This document shows, piece after piece, positions 35,198 through 44,631 of a stretch of 64,000 nt of DNA. The position numbers and the translations under genes are program-made. The notes under the pieces were generated by a model. The model was not told the DNA's origin. It saw only the letters and a program-made list of their open reading frames with translations, and did no database searches. The DNA comes from Sulfuricella denitrificans skB26 (lineage in GTDB: Bacteria > Pseudomonadota > Gammaproteobacteria > Burkholderiales > Sulfuricellaceae). Each line of letters begins with the position of its first letter. The first letter of the stretch is position 1. The DNA lies in NCBI RefSeq assembly GCF_000297055.2, contig NC_022357.1, forward strand, positions 2,758,501 to 2,822,500. The letters run 5' to 3'.

Positions 35198-36963
35198 TTT
35201 GATCCGATTTGTTCTCTATCTGGCAACCAGATTGCAAATTTCGTGCCACCATCGGGCTGGTTGCTGGCGGTCACAGTCCCGCCGTGCAACAGCGCCACGT
35301 GCTGCACCACTGGCAGCCCAAGGCCGGTGCCATCGCTGCGGGTGGTGAAAAAAGGTAAAAAGATCTTGTCCATGACGTCCGGGTCTATACCCTTGCCATG
35401 GTCGGTAACCGAGATCTCCCAGCCTGGTGCGCCGCTGTCCGGGCTCGCTGCGCGGTCGAGAGCGATGACGATTACACCCTCATCAACGCTTGCCTGGGCT
35501 GCGTTGAGCAGCAGGTTGAAGAGGGCGTGCCGGATCAGGATCGGATCGACGGTGAGTACGGCCGGTTGCTCAGGTAGTCGAATTTCTACCGGGCAGTGAC
35601 GGCTCTCGGTCTGGCGAAACAGCAGAACGGTCTCTTCGATCACCTGTGTCATGGGGGTGGGCATGCTTTCGAAGCCGGAAACCTTGGAAAACCGGAGCAT
35701 GGATTGAATAAAGGCGTGGCAGTCTTCGCCAGCACGGTGTATCTCCGTCAGCAGTTCGCGGGTTCGAGCCGGGTCATCGGCTTCACGGGCGGCTAGTTGA
35801 GCTAGGTTCACCACTCCGACCAGGGGATTATTAAGTTGATGGGCGATCTCGCCGACCATCGTGCCCAGGGCGGAGAGTTTTTCAATTTGCAGGATACGTT
35901 GATGTTCGGTACCGAGGCGCAGAAGCTGGTGCTCGAGATCGTGCTGGCGCTGGTAATCCCGCTCGACCCGGTCAAGGGCGAAATAGAAAAGGCCCAGCAC
36001 ACCGGCGCCGGAGAGCAGGCTCAGCAAACTCACCGCAGTAACCGACTTCTGAAAGGTCTTTTGCAGCGCCGTAATGTCGCGCATCACCACCAGGTCACCG
36101 ATGCGGCGCCCTCCGGCATCGTCTAGCGGCAGCATGGCCAGATGCAACACGCGGTTGCCATCCTTGAATACCTCGGTACCCCCTGCGCGCAGGCTGGCGA
36201 GGATGCTGTCGTTGAGGGCAGAGGGAACTTGTCTGGTGGTCTGCGCCACCGTCACATGGGAACCAAAACGATCCCAATTTCCTTGCCGGTTGAGTAGCGC
36301 CAATCCTTGATGCCACTGCTGCGGCAACAGGAAATGCTTGTCTACCAGCACAAACAAGTCCACCGACAGACTGTCGCGGATTTCCTCCACGAGATACTCG
36401 ATCTCTTCGCCAATCTCGAGATAGCCGAGAATGCCATTTCTACCCCGCCATGGCGTCACCAGTCTCAACGTGAGCGTCCCCAGCGGTCCTAGCTCGAGCC
36501 CGTGCATCGATTTTCCCTGATCCCGTGCTTTGGTCATCGTCGACCGGTTGATCAAATCGCCAAACTCGCCAGGACTATGCAAGCGCAACAGGTTTACCAA
36601 GTCGGGGCCATTGAAGTAGAGATGCGTGATGCGATGGTCGGCGCGCAAGGTCTCAAATAGTGGACCGGCTTCGCGTATCAGCGCCTCGCGGTCTAAACTG
36701 GCGAATGCAACCTCGATGGCGCGATTGTCCATCATGGTACGCAACACGGCCTGCATCAGATTCGTATCCTTGCCGAGCTTCTGGTCGACCAGCTTTTCCA
36801 CGGCAGTCATGCGTTCAGCGAGATCGCGGTCGCGAACCTGGACCTCTACGAAGTACGCCGTCGCCGCAAAAGCTCCCAGGATGAAGGTGAGCACGATAGC
36901 GAACGGCCCGATAAAGGCAGCCTTCACGCGTCGAGGTTTTTTACCAAGAGATGCTGATTTCAC
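35194..36963 (-). CDS. Membrane sensor histidine kinase
   Basis: A 589-residue protein from a GTG start at 36963. Membrane segments lie at about 16-38 and 305-328, with a periplasmic region of about 265 residues between, of the size of a double Cache sensor. The kinase core has the H-box VGEIAHQLNNPLVGVV, the N-box LFNLLLNAAQAS, and ATP-lid motifs VTDHGKGIDPDVMDKIFLPFFTTR and GTGLGLPVV. It lacks a receiver. It would phosphorylate the coupled NtrC-type regulator. The signal is unknown; an electron donor or acceptor used by the cytochrome cluster is plausible. Confidence 0.93.
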   Translation of the reverse strand: MKSASLGKKPRRVKAAFIGPFAIVLTFILGAFAATAYFVEVQVRDRDLAERMTAVEKLVDQKLGKDTNLMQAVLRTMMDNRAIEVAFASLDREALIREAGPLFETLRADHRITHLYFNGPDLVNLLRLHSPGEFGDLINRSTMTKARDQGKSMHGLELGPLGTLTLRLVTPWRGRNGILGYLEIGEEIEYLVEEIRDSLSVDLFVLVDKHFLLPQQWHQGLALLNRQGNWDRFGSHVTVAQTTRQVPSALNDSILASLRAGGTEVFKDGNRVLHLAMLPLDDAGGRRIGDLVVMRDITALQKTFQKSVTAVSLLSLLSGAGVLGLFYFALDRVERDYQRQHDLEHQLLRLGTEHQRILQIEKLSALGTMVGEIAHQLNNPLVGVVNLAQLAAREADDPARTRELLTEIHRAGEDCHAFIQSMLRFSKVSGFESMPTPMTQVIEETVLLFRQTESRHCPVEIRLPEQPAVLTVDPILIRHALFNLLLNAAQASVDEGVIVIALDRAASPDSGAPGWEISVTDHGKGIDPDVMDKIFLPFFTTRSDGTGLGLPVVQHVALLHGGTVTASNQPDGGTKFAIWLPDREQIGSN

Positions 36964-37196
36964 GCTCGAAAGTGTGCGCTAGTCTTCGGCGGGTTGCAAT
37001 TCCTGTGAATGCTAGCCGTTCAATATGGCGCTTACCCTAATAATCAATATTAAGTTTTGTTAATTCAGGGGCATAATAAATCAATTAGAATTGAAAACCT
37101 GCTAAAAACCAAACTGGGCTTGAAGTCTGCCTTCCCGAAATACCGGGTGCGTAGTTGGGCACTGTTCATGCAACCTTGCCGATTGACGAACTGAAT

Positions 37197-40100
37197 ATGG
37201 ACTTGACCGCGGTATACAGCAAAACAGCCAAGGGTGTGCAGGCCATCACCCAGAAAGGCAAGCGCTTGCCCGCCAAGCTCGCGCGAGCACTCAGCCTGGT
37301 GAACGGCAGGGCAACGGTCGAAGAAATTCTGGAAAAAGCCGGTGAGCCGCCCACCTCCACGCTTCCTCAGATCCTGGCCGATCTGGCTAAAGACGGCTAC
37401 CTCAAGGCGGTTGCAAGAGAACCCTTTACCCAGTTTTCAAGCATTCCCGATAACTCAGCCTCCATGGTCGTTTCAGAAACCATCGACGAAACCTTTTTCA
37501 AGGTGCTGGCCGAAACCGAAGCTCGCAAAAAACTCATGAAAGAAGCTGCGGAAAACCCGCAGGAAACTCGGCAAAAGGCCCATGAAAAATCAGCGGCCAT
37601 GGAGGAAGAGGAGGCAATGCGCCGAAAAAATGAGGCGCGGGAAGTTGCCGAAGCAGAAGAGCGTTCACGGCGGGAAGGAGTGCAACGAAAAATAGCCGAA
37701 GCCATGGCGCTGGAAGAAGCTTCGCTTAAGGCTCGCAAGAAAGCCGAGCTCCAGGCACTCCGGGAAAAAGCGGAAAAAGACACGGCCGAAGCCGAGGAAC
37801 GAGCCCGCCGGGAAGCTCAGGAGCAGGCGGCCAAAGAAGCGGAAATCAGAGCGGCTGCGGCGCGCAAGACGCGGGAAGAAGCCGAAGATCGCGCGCAACA
37901 TGAAGCGGAGAAAAAAAGAATTGCCGAGGCCAAAGCTCGCGGAGAAGCCGAGCGCAAGGCACGCGAGGAAGAAGAGGCCAGGATACTCCAGAGGAAAATC
38001 GAGAAGGATAGGGCCGAAGCCGAAGAACAGGCCCGCAGGGAAAAAGTAGAAAAAGAAAAAGCTGAGGCCGAAGAACGATTACGCCAGGAGGCCCAGGAGA
38101 AGTCCGCCAAAGAAGCCCGCATCAGAGAGGCGGCAGAACGCAAGGCACAGGAAGAAGCTGCAGAAATTGCGCTGGCAAAAGAAGAAGCAGAGCGCAAAGA
38201 AACGCGTGAACGGGAAGAAGCCGAGGCCAGAGCCAAGGCGGAGGCTGAGGAAGAAGCAAGGGCCGAAGCCCGGAGACAACTCAGGCTGGAAGCCCGCGCC
38301 CGGGAAGAAGCCGAGGCCAAAGCGAAAGCAGAAGCCGAAGCTCGGGCCATCATGGAAGCAGAAGAAAAAGCTCGGGCCGAAGAGGAAGCCCGGATAAAAG
38401 CCGAAGCCGAGGCCAGGGCGCAGGAGGAGGCCGAGCACAAGGCTCGCGAGGAAGCTGAAGCCTGGGAAAAGCAAGAAGCCGAAGCGCGGGCCATCGTGGA
38501 AGCAGAAGAAAGAGCTCGGGCCGAAGAGGAGTCACGGATAAAAGCCGAGGCTGAGGCCAGTGAGCGGGAAGAAGCCGAACGCAAAGCTCGCGAGGATGAA
38601 GAAGACAGGAAAAAGCGAGAAGCCGAAGTACGAGCCATCGTGGAAGCAGAAGAAAGAGCTCGGGCCGAAGAGGAGTCACGGATAAAAGCCGAGGCTGAGG
38701 CCAGTGAGCGGGAAGAAGCCGAGCGCAAGGCTCGCGAGGATGAAGAAGCCAGGGCAATAGCCGAAGTCGAAGAACGGACACGCTGGGAAGCCGAGGAAAA
38801 AATTCGCGCACAGGAAGAGGCGCTGGCAAAAGCCCGTGCAGAGGCGGACCGGAAAGCGCGGGAAGAGGCCGAGCAGGAAAAGAGAGAACGGGCAGATATA
38901 GAAGCCAGGGCCAGAGCGCTGGCTGATGCACGCGCCGAGGAAGCTGAAAAAGCCCGGCAAAAGGCGCTGGCAAAGCCCAGGAAATTCAAACACCCCATCA
39001 AATGGGGCAAGGCCGCCGCAATTTCGCTGGCAGCGCTGATTTTATTGCCGATCGTGCTGCTGCAAGTCATGAGCCTGAATATCTTCATCCCCCCCATTGA
39101 AAAACTGGCCTCGAACAGGATGGGCGAGCCCGTCTCCATCAGCTCCATGCGCGCCTCCCTATGGCCAGCGCCCCATCTGCAGCTTGAAGGCATCACCATC
39201 GGAAAATTGCGCGACATCAAAATCCCCACGGTCCGGGTCATCCCCGAACTAGCCGCTTTTTTCGGCGAAACTAAAATGATCAAAGCCATCCAGGTAGAGT
39301 CAGTCACGATCGATCAGGATGCCTTGACTCGGGCGATCGCCTGGGTTGGGCCAAGCGACAGCGCCGAAAAAATCCAGGCCCGCCGAATCGTCATCAAAAC
39401 GGCAACCATTGATGTGAAAGGCATACCGCTACCCCCATTTGAGGTGGAGGTCGCGCTGGCGGAGACGGGCAAATTCGAGCAGGCAAACATCAGAAGTACG
39501 GACAAGAAAATCGAAGTGGCTATCACCCCGAAAAGCGAGGGGTTCGAAGTCAATATTGCCGCCAACGACTGGCAGCCCCCGCTCTGGCCGAATCTGACCT
39601 TCACCGAACTGCACGCCAAAGCCATGGCAACCTCGGGGAGCATGCGGATCAGCGAGATCGAGGGCCGACTCTACGGCGGCAAAGCCAAAGGCAACGCAAC
39701 CATCAAATGGGGTGACTTGTGGAGCGCGGAAGGGGATCTCTACATTGAAAACATTTTGCTGGCTGGAGTGATGCCAGCACTGACGAACGACATGGCGCTG
39801 AGTGGCAAGCTCGATGCAAAAACCGTTTATTCGATGCAGTCCAGAGACCTGGGCACCCTCTTCGACAACCCCAGAATCAAGACCAGCTTTAACGTCCGCG
39901 ATGGCGCCATCGACAACATCGACCTGGCACGCGCGATCCAGCCAAGAGCCACAGAAACCACCGGCGGCAAAACCCTGTTTGCGACTCTCTCGGGAAGCAT
40001 GACGCTGGATAGGCAGCGCTATCAATACCGGCAAATGAAGCTCGCGGCAGGCCTGCTCACGGCCAGTGGCGAAGCCGACATCATGCCGGACAAGAAACTG

Positions 40101-40205
40101 ACAGGAAAAACCAGCATAGAAATGAAATTGCCATCATCCACAATTCGCGCACGCCTGACCCTGTCTGGGGACTTGAAACAACCGGTATTACGTCAGTCAA
40201 GATAA
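37197..40205 (+). CDS. AsmA-like membrane protein with a very long charged coiled coil
   Basis: I choose the ATG at 37197 (MDLTAVYSKTAKGVQAITQK); an upstream TTG at 37155 has no better support. The product is 1002 residues. Residues 1-75 look like a small winged-helix-type domain. About 120-595 is an extreme Ala/Glu/Arg/Lys-rich coiled coil with a 48-residue repeat. A membrane segment lies at about 603-625 (AAISLAALILLPIVLLQVM). The C-terminal 375 residues (NIFIPPIEKLASNRMGEPVSI... to KTSIEMKLPSSTIRARLTLSGDL) resemble AsmA-family proteins involved in envelope lipid transport. Hence a cytoplasmic rod tethered to a periplasmic AsmA domain. I know no characterised protein with this plan. Confidence 0.8.
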   Translation: MDLTAVYSKTAKGVQAITQKGKRLPAKLARALSLVNGRATVEEILEKAGEPPTSTLPQILADLAKDGYLKAVAREPFTQFSSIPDNSASMVVSETIDETFFKVLAETEARKKLMKEAAENPQETRQKAHEKSAAMEEEEAMRRKNEAREVAEAEERSRREGVQRKIAEAMALEEASLKARKKAELQALREKAEKDTAEAEERARREAQEQAAKEAEIRAAAARKTREEAEDRAQHEAEKKRIAEAKARGEAERKAREEEEARILQRKIEKDRAEAEEQARREKVEKEKAEAEERLRQEAQEKSAKEARIREAAERKAQEEAAEIALAKEEAERKETREREEAEARAKAEAEEEARAEARRQLRLEARAREEAEAKAKAEAEARAIMEAEEKARAEEEARIKAEAEARAQEEAEHKAREEAEAWEKQEAEARAIVEAEERARAEEESRIKAEAEASEREEAERKAREDEEDRKKREAEVRAIVEAEERARAEEESRIKAEAEASEREEAERKAREDEEARAIAEVEERTRWEAEEKIRAQEEALAKARAEADRKAREEAEQEKRERADIEARARALADARAEEAEKARQKALAKPRKFKHPIKWGKAAAISLAALILLPIVLLQVMSLNIFIPPIEKLASNRMGEPVSISSMRASLWPAPHLQLEGITIGKLRDIKIPTVRVIPELAAFFGETKMIKAIQVESVTIDQDALTRAIAWVGPSDSAEKIQARRIVIKTATIDVKGIPLPPFEVEVALAETGKFEQANIRSTDKKIEVAITPKSEGFEVNIAANDWQPPLWPNLTFTELHAKAMATSGSMRISEIEGRLYGGKAKGNATIKWGDLWSAEGDLYIENILLAGVMPALTNDMALSGKLDAKTVYSMQSRDLGTLFDNPRIKTSFNVRDGAIDNIDLARAIQPRATETTGGKTLFATLSGSMTLDRQRYQYRQMKLAAGLLTASGEADIMPDKKLTGKTSIEMKLPSSTIRARLTLSGDLKQPVLRQSR
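38347..38754 (+). repeat. Three tandem 144-base repeats inside the coiled-coil gene
   Basis: The word CCATC(A/G)TGGAAGCAGAAGAA begins at 38347, 38491 and 38635, exactly 144 bases apart. Copies two and three differ at only about three positions over 120 bases; the first copy is more diverged. The period equals 48 residues, so length changes keep the reading frame and the heptad register nearly intact. Confidence 0.9.
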
Positions 40206-40303
40206 GCCCTTCGAACCTCATGGAGTTCCACACAATATTGAAATGCTGGGCTTGAGCCTTTATTTCCAAGATTGAACAGCCAGCCTGCGAGAGAGGAAGA
40301 TCG

Positions 40304-40564
40304 ATGCCCCATCTAACGCCGGAATCCCTTCTAGCCCTGCTAGCCGAAGTCGAGACGGAAGACCCTATCGAGTTTGCCGACCTTCCCTACGATGAAGCGG
40401 ATCTGAGAAACCTGGCCTGCCTGCATGTGGCTGAATTTCTGCAATCCGGGGAATACGCTGACATTAGCGTCGAAGATCGGGAGAAAGTGATGGCGGCCAC
40501 GATGGCAAAATTGATCCTGGAAAATCTGGTGCTGAATGCCCGATTGCTGATATCCAAGAAGTAG
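40304..40564 (+). CDS. Small acidic protein of unknown function
   Basis: An 86-residue soluble, helical protein (MPHLTPESLLALLAEVETEDPIEFADL...LLISKK) with AGAGGAAG before the ATG. A central LACLHVAEF holds its one cysteine. There is no membrane segment or signal peptide. I do not recognise the family. It sits 98 bases after the AsmA-like gene and 107 before the pigment cluster, and may belong to neither. Confidence 0.65.
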   Translation: MPHLTPESLLALLAEVETEDPIEFADLPYDEADLRNLACLHVAEFLQSGEYADISVEDREKVMAATMAKLILENLVLNARLLISKK

Positions 40565-40671
40565 AAGCAATCCGGCTACACAACGGTTCCAATACAGCCT
40601 ATGAAAAACCACATAATTACCAGTGCGATGCGATACAATTCGGGGCGATTAATAACCCGCCTGATTAAACC

Positions 40672-42015
40672 ATGATCACCCCTCCCGCAGCCTCCAACAC
40701 CCGTGCTTCGTGCTGCGACGTACTGGTAATCGGTGGCGGACCCGCAGGCTCGACAGCTGCCGCGTTGCTGGCCGAGCGTGGCTACCGCGTGACTCTGCTG
40801 GAAAAAGCGCACCATCCGCGCTTTCACATCGGCGAATCGCTACTCCCCGCCAATCTGCCACTGCTCGAAAAGCTGGGCGTCGCTGAAGCCGTCAAGGCCA
40901 TCGGCATGGAAAAGTGGGGCGCAGAATTCGTCTCGCCCTGGCATGATCACATACAGTCGTTCGAATTTGCCGATGCCATGGACAAATCCATGCCCATGGC
41001 CTACCAGGTGCGCCGCTCCGAGTTTGACGAAATCCTGATCCGCAACGCCAGCCGTAAAAATGCCCGTGTCGTGGAAGGCTGCCAGGTACAGGACGTTGAT
41101 TTTTTACCTGACAATGCCGGCGCACTGGTTCAGGCCCGCCACGAGGACGGCAGCATCGAAACGGTACAGACACGTTTTGTACTGGATGCTTCAGGCCGCG
41201 ACACCTTCCTCGGCAATCGCTTCAAAGCCAAGCAGCGCAACAAAAAACACAACAGCACAGCTGTCTACGCCCACTTTTCGGGGGTTGAACGCAACTCGGG
41301 CAAGGCCGCAGGCAATATCACCATATTCTGGTTCGAGCATGGCTGGTTCTGGTTGATTCCGCTGGCCGACGGCACGACCAGCGTCGGTGCCGTGACCTGG
41401 CCGTATTACCTGAAAACACGTAACAAAAAATCGCTAGCACAATTTTTTCAGGAAACCATCGCGATGTGCGCGCCATTGAGCGCGCGGTTGCAACACGCAC
41501 AACTGACCTCGCCGGTTGAGGCCACCGGCAATTTTTCCTACATGTGCGACCATAGCCACGGCAACAATTATCTGCTGCTGGGCGATGCCTACGGTTTCAT
41601 TGACCCGGTATTTTCTTCCGGCGTGATGCTGGCTATGAACAGCGCATTTGTCGGAGCCGATACCGTGGATATCTGCCTGAGCCATCCGCAACGGGCAGCT
41701 GCGGCACTAAAAAAATTCGACGCCGCGATGCGGATTGGTCCGAAGGAATTTTCCTGGTTTATCTACCGGGTGACCAACCCCACCATGCGCAATATGTTCA
41801 TGGAGCCGCGCAACATTTTTCGCGTTAAAGAAGCCCTATTATCGGTGCTGGCTGGCGATGTGTTCGGGAAAACTCCGATTCATGGCCCTTTGAGGATTTT
41901 CAAAGGGCTGTATTACATGGCATCATTACTCAATTTCAAGCGCACATTGAAAGCATGGCAGATGCGTAAACACAACATCCGGATTGTGGATGAAACCGGC
42001 TCAGCGATGAACTGA
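40672..42015 (+). CDS. FAD-dependent halogenase-like oxidoreductase of the pigment cluster
   Basis: A 447-residue flavoprotein. The FAD-binding GxGxxG motif is VIGGGPAGSTAA (residues 19-30), followed by FHIGESLLPANLPLL, typical of the tryptophan-halogenase-like family. WFWLIP near 223 fits the WxWxIP motif, and FIDPVFSSG near 308 fits the FxPxSxG motif linked with flavin-dependent halogenases. Xanthomonadins are brominated aryl polyenes, so halogenation of the aryl head is plausible. Close relatives in polyene clusters may instead be plain monooxygenases. Its stop overlaps the next start as TGATG. Confidence 0.8.
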   Translation: MITPPAASNTRASCCDVLVIGGGPAGSTAAALLAERGYRVTLLEKAHHPRFHIGESLLPANLPLLEKLGVAEAVKAIGMEKWGAEFVSPWHDHIQSFEFADAMDKSMPMAYQVRRSEFDEILIRNASRKNARVVEGCQVQDVDFLPDNAGALVQARHEDGSIETVQTRFVLDASGRDTFLGNRFKAKQRNKKHNSTAVYAHFSGVERNSGKAAGNITIFWFEHGWFWLIPLADGTTSVGAVTWPYYLKTRNKKSLAQFFQETIAMCAPLSARLQHAQLTSPVEATGNFSYMCDHSHGNNYLLLGDAYGFIDPVFSSGVMLAMNSAFVGADTVDICLSHPQRAAAALKKFDAAMRIGPKEFSWFIYRVTNPTMRNMFMEPRNIFRVKEALLSVLAGDVFGKTPIHGPLRIFKGLYYMASLLNFKRTLKAWQMRKHNIRIVDETGSAMN

Positions 42016-43067
42016 TGCACGACTCGGTATCTCCTTCGTATTGCGCAAACATGTCCATTGCGGCATTCCTGGAACAACCGGCAGAACAGAAAAACAGCAT
42101 GCTGGGCGCCCTGTGTTTTTCTGCCGATGCTGTCGAGAGCCAGTGGCAAGCCGGCATGGAAGTTCCCTGCATGCGCGTTCCCATGCAGAGACTGGATGGC
42201 GGCGATTCCCTCTGCGAGATATGGCATGGCAGCGGACATCTGACGCAGGGTCAGAGTGGCGCCATTCGTTATCGCCATGACGATGATGTGTTGTTTGGCG
42301 TGGTCGCACTATCTGAAACAATGTTTGAGGCGGGCGCTGACAAAACACCACTGCAGCAGGCCACCGAGTCGGCTTATCGCCAGATTTTTGCGCTGCTCGA
42401 TGAACTGCACTACCCGTACCTGTTCCGCTTCTGGAATTACATCGCCGACATTAACACCCACACTTTTGGGCTGGAGCGCTACCTCCAGTTCAACCTCGGA
42501 CGTCAGGACGCTTTCCTTGCTCATAGCCGTGATGTGGTGGGGAATGTCCCCGCCGCATGCGCCCTGGGTTCAGCTCACGGGCCACTGACCATTGCCTTTT
42601 TAGCCGGCCGCGTGGCGCCGCTGAACATTGAAAATCCGCGTCAGATCAGTGCCTACCAATATCCACAACAATATGGCCCGCGTAGCCCGACGTTTTCGCG
42701 CGCCAGCCTGGTACGTCTGGGGCACGATGAAGTGTTGTTTATATCCGGCACCGCCAGCATTGTCGGCCACGCAACCCTGCACCCCGCCGATGTCGTGGCA
42801 CAAACCCGGGAAACCATGAACAACATCAAGGCGGTGCTGGCCGAGGCAAATCGTCTGGCGAGCCAACCCGGGTTCGACCTGGCCAGCCTGTATTACAAGG
42901 TATACGTCCGCCACCCGGCTGATCTGGCGCAGATACGCGCTGAGCTGGCACACTGCGTGGGCGACGCGCCCAAAGCGGTCTATCTGCAGGCCGATGTATG
43001 TCGCCAGGATCTGCTGCTGGAAATCGAGGCCACTGCTGTGCATTCGTTAGCCGGTCAGCGAGTCTGA
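42015..43067 (+). CDS. XanB2-like chorismatase (hydroxybenzoate synthase)
   Basis: A 350-residue protein of the FkbO/Hyg5/XanB2 chorismatase family. Conserved blocks are YLFRFWNYIADINTHTFGLERYLQF, GSAHGPLTIAFLAG, ENPRQISAYQYPQQYGPRSPTF and LFISGTASIVGHATLHP. Such enzymes convert chorismate to 3- and/or 4-hydroxybenzoate. In Xanthomonas this primes xanthomonadin synthesis. No ammonia lyase, the other usual aryl-starter source, is in the window, so this is probably the starter enzyme. Start and stop are coupled to both neighbours. Confidence 0.88.
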   Translation: MHDSVSPSYCANMSIAAFLEQPAEQKNSMLGALCFSADAVESQWQAGMEVPCMRVPMQRLDGGDSLCEIWHGSGHLTQGQSGAIRYRHDDDVLFGVVALSETMFEAGADKTPLQQATESAYRQIFALLDELHYPYLFRFWNYIADINTHTFGLERYLQFNLGRQDAFLAHSRDVVGNVPAACALGSAHGPLTIAFLAGRVAPLNIENPRQISAYQYPQQYGPRSPTFSRASLVRLGHDEVLFISGTASIVGHATLHPADVVAQTRETMNNIKAVLAEANRLASQPGFDLASLYYKVYVRHPADLAQIRAELAHCVGDAPKAVYLQADVCRQDLLLEIEATAVHSLAGQRV

Positions 43068-43069
43068 TC

Positions 43070-43870
43070 ATGCGTGCCGCATTGCGTGTGTTGCTGAATG
43101 GCTACGATTACCTGGTGCTGTATCTGGGCCTGGCTTGGTTGGGAATCCTGTGCATAACATGGACGCCGATTGCGCTGATTCTTTATCCGCTGCTGTCCGA
43201 GCACCGGGGACGAGCATTGGGACGTTACGTCACCATGATGGCGTTTCGACTTTACCTGGCCAGTCTTAGCCTGTCGCGCCGATGCAGCTTTGACATCACG
43301 GCACTGGACGCTCTGCGCGATGAACCGGCGCTGATTATTGCACCCAACCATCCGTGCCTGCTGGATGCGGTGATGGTGATCTCACGCTTGCCGAATGTCG
43401 CCTGCGTGCTTAAAGACGATCTGATGAATAATATTTTTCTCGGTGCCGGCGCACGACTGGCACGCTATATTCGCAATATCCCGGTGCGGCGCATGGTACA
43501 GCAGGCAACCCAGGATTTTGACTGCGGCAGCCATCTGCTGCTGTTCCCGGAGGGTACCCGCACCATCACGTCCCCGGTCAATCCATTCAAGGGCAGTATC
43601 GGTCTGATCGCGCTGCATGCACAGGTGCCGGTGCAGACTATCCTGATAGAAACCGATTCGAAATATCTGAGCAAGGGCTGGCCGCTGTTCCGCAAGCCGC
43701 CGATGCCGATCCATTACCGGCTGCGCCTGGGAAAGCGCTTTGATCCGCCGCAGCATACCCAGCGCTTCATGGCCGAACTGCAAGATTACTTTGCGCATGA
43801 GCTGGTGCAAGGTTCGGCGTTTTACCCGACCCACTCCCTGCCTACGCAGCCTGACCGTACCCTGCCATGA
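43070..43870 (+). CDS. Lysophospholipid/1-acylglycerol-phosphate-type acyltransferase of the pigment cluster
   Basis: The start is the ATG at 43070 (MRAALRVLLNGYDYL), two bases after the chorismatase stop, giving 266 residues. The PlsC-family motifs are clear: NHPCLLD (HX4D, here HPCLLD) and LLFPEGTRT. An N-terminal membrane segment lies at about 14-36. In aryl-polyene and xanthomonadin clusters such enzymes attach polyene chains to a glycerolipid-like carrier. It overlaps the glycosyltransferase gene by four bases. Confidence 0.88.
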   Translation: MRAALRVLLNGYDYLVLYLGLAWLGILCITWTPIALILYPLLSEHRGRALGRYVTMMAFRLYLASLSLSRRCSFDITALDALRDEPALIIAPNHPCLLDAVMVISRLPNVACVLKDDLMNNIFLGAGARLARYIRNIPVRRMVQQATQDFDCGSHLLLFPEGTRTITSPVNPFKGSIGLIALHAQVPVQTILIETDSKYLSKGWPLFRKPPMPIHYRLRLGKRFDPPQHTQRFMAELQDYFAHELVQGSAFYPTHSLPTQPDRTLP

Positions 43871-44631
43871 CCGCTGCCTCGACGACGCATCTCGTTCTTA
43901 TCCCCAGTTACAACCCCGGCGCCAAGGTCTATGAAACCGTGCGCTCGGCTCGCCAATACTGGACTCCGGTGTGGGTGGTGGTGGATGGCAGCAACGATGG
44001 CAGCGGCGATGGTTTGCTGGCGATGGCGGCGCAGGATACCGGCCTGCGCGTGATGATCTTGCCGCACAACCAGGGCAAGGGTGCGGCGGTGCTGCACGGC
44101 CTGGATCAGGCGGCAGCGGCAGGTTTCAGTCACGTTCTGACCATGGATTCGGACGGCCAGCATCCCCCCGAACTAATCCCCGCCTTCATGGCGGAATCCG
44201 CGCGCCAACCGGCGGCAATGATACTGGGCAAGCCGGTATTCGATGCCAGTGCGCCGGGCTTGCGCGTCAAGGGGCGACAAGTATCCAACTGGTGGGCCAA
44301 CCTGGAAACCTTATGGGCAGGCATCGGCGACTCGCTGTTCGGATTTCGCGTCTATCCGGTTGAAGCGTTACGGCAGGTAATGCACCGTCAGCCGTGGATG
44401 CGTCACTTCGACTTCGATCCCGAGGCCGTAGTGCGCTTGTGCTGGTGTGGGGTCAGGCCGGTCAATCTGCCCGCCCCGGTGCGCTACTACCGTGCCGACG
44501 AGGGCGGCGTGTCGCATTTCCGCTACCTGCGAGACAACGTGTTGTTGACCTGGATGCACACGCGTTTGTTTTTCGGCTTTGTGTTGCGCTTACCCGTTTT
44601 GCTGGTAAGGCGTGCGCGGGAATGGTTTTGA
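43867..44631 (+). CDS. Family 2 glycosyltransferase of the pigment cluster
   Basis: A 254-residue GT-A protein. It has HLVLIPSYNPG, VWVVVDGSNDGSGD and the metal/sugar-binding LTMDSDGQHPPELI, all typical of GT2 enzymes of the dolichyl-phosphate-mannose-synthase type. A hydrophobic stretch near the C-terminus (TRLFFGFVLRLPVLLV) may touch the membrane. It likely adds a sugar to the polyene lipid. Its last 42 bases overlap the end of the convergent antiporter gene. Confidence 0.85.
   Translation: MTAASTTHLVLIPSYNPGAKVYETVRSARQYWTPVWVVVDGSNDGSGDGLLAMAAQDTGLRVMILPHNQGKGAAVLHGLDQAAAAGFSHVLTMDSDGQHPPELIPAFMAESARQPAAMILGKPVFDASAPGLRVKGRQVSNWWANLETLWAGIGDSLFGFRVYPVEALRQVMHRQPWMRHFDFDPEAVVRLCWCGVRPVNLPAPVRYYRADEGGVSHFRYLRDNVLLTWMHTRLFFGFVLRLPVLLVRRAREWF

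Noticed and set aside
34025-35599. A 524-residue plus-strand open frame opposite the two-component genes
   Set aside because: It covers the response regulator and part of the kinase, both with full sets of motifs; no motif on the opposite strand.
37817-39307. A 496-residue serine/alanine-rich open frame on the minus strand
   Set aside because: It is the mirror of the Glu/Ala/Arg repeat codons of the coiled-coil gene; low-complexity translation only.
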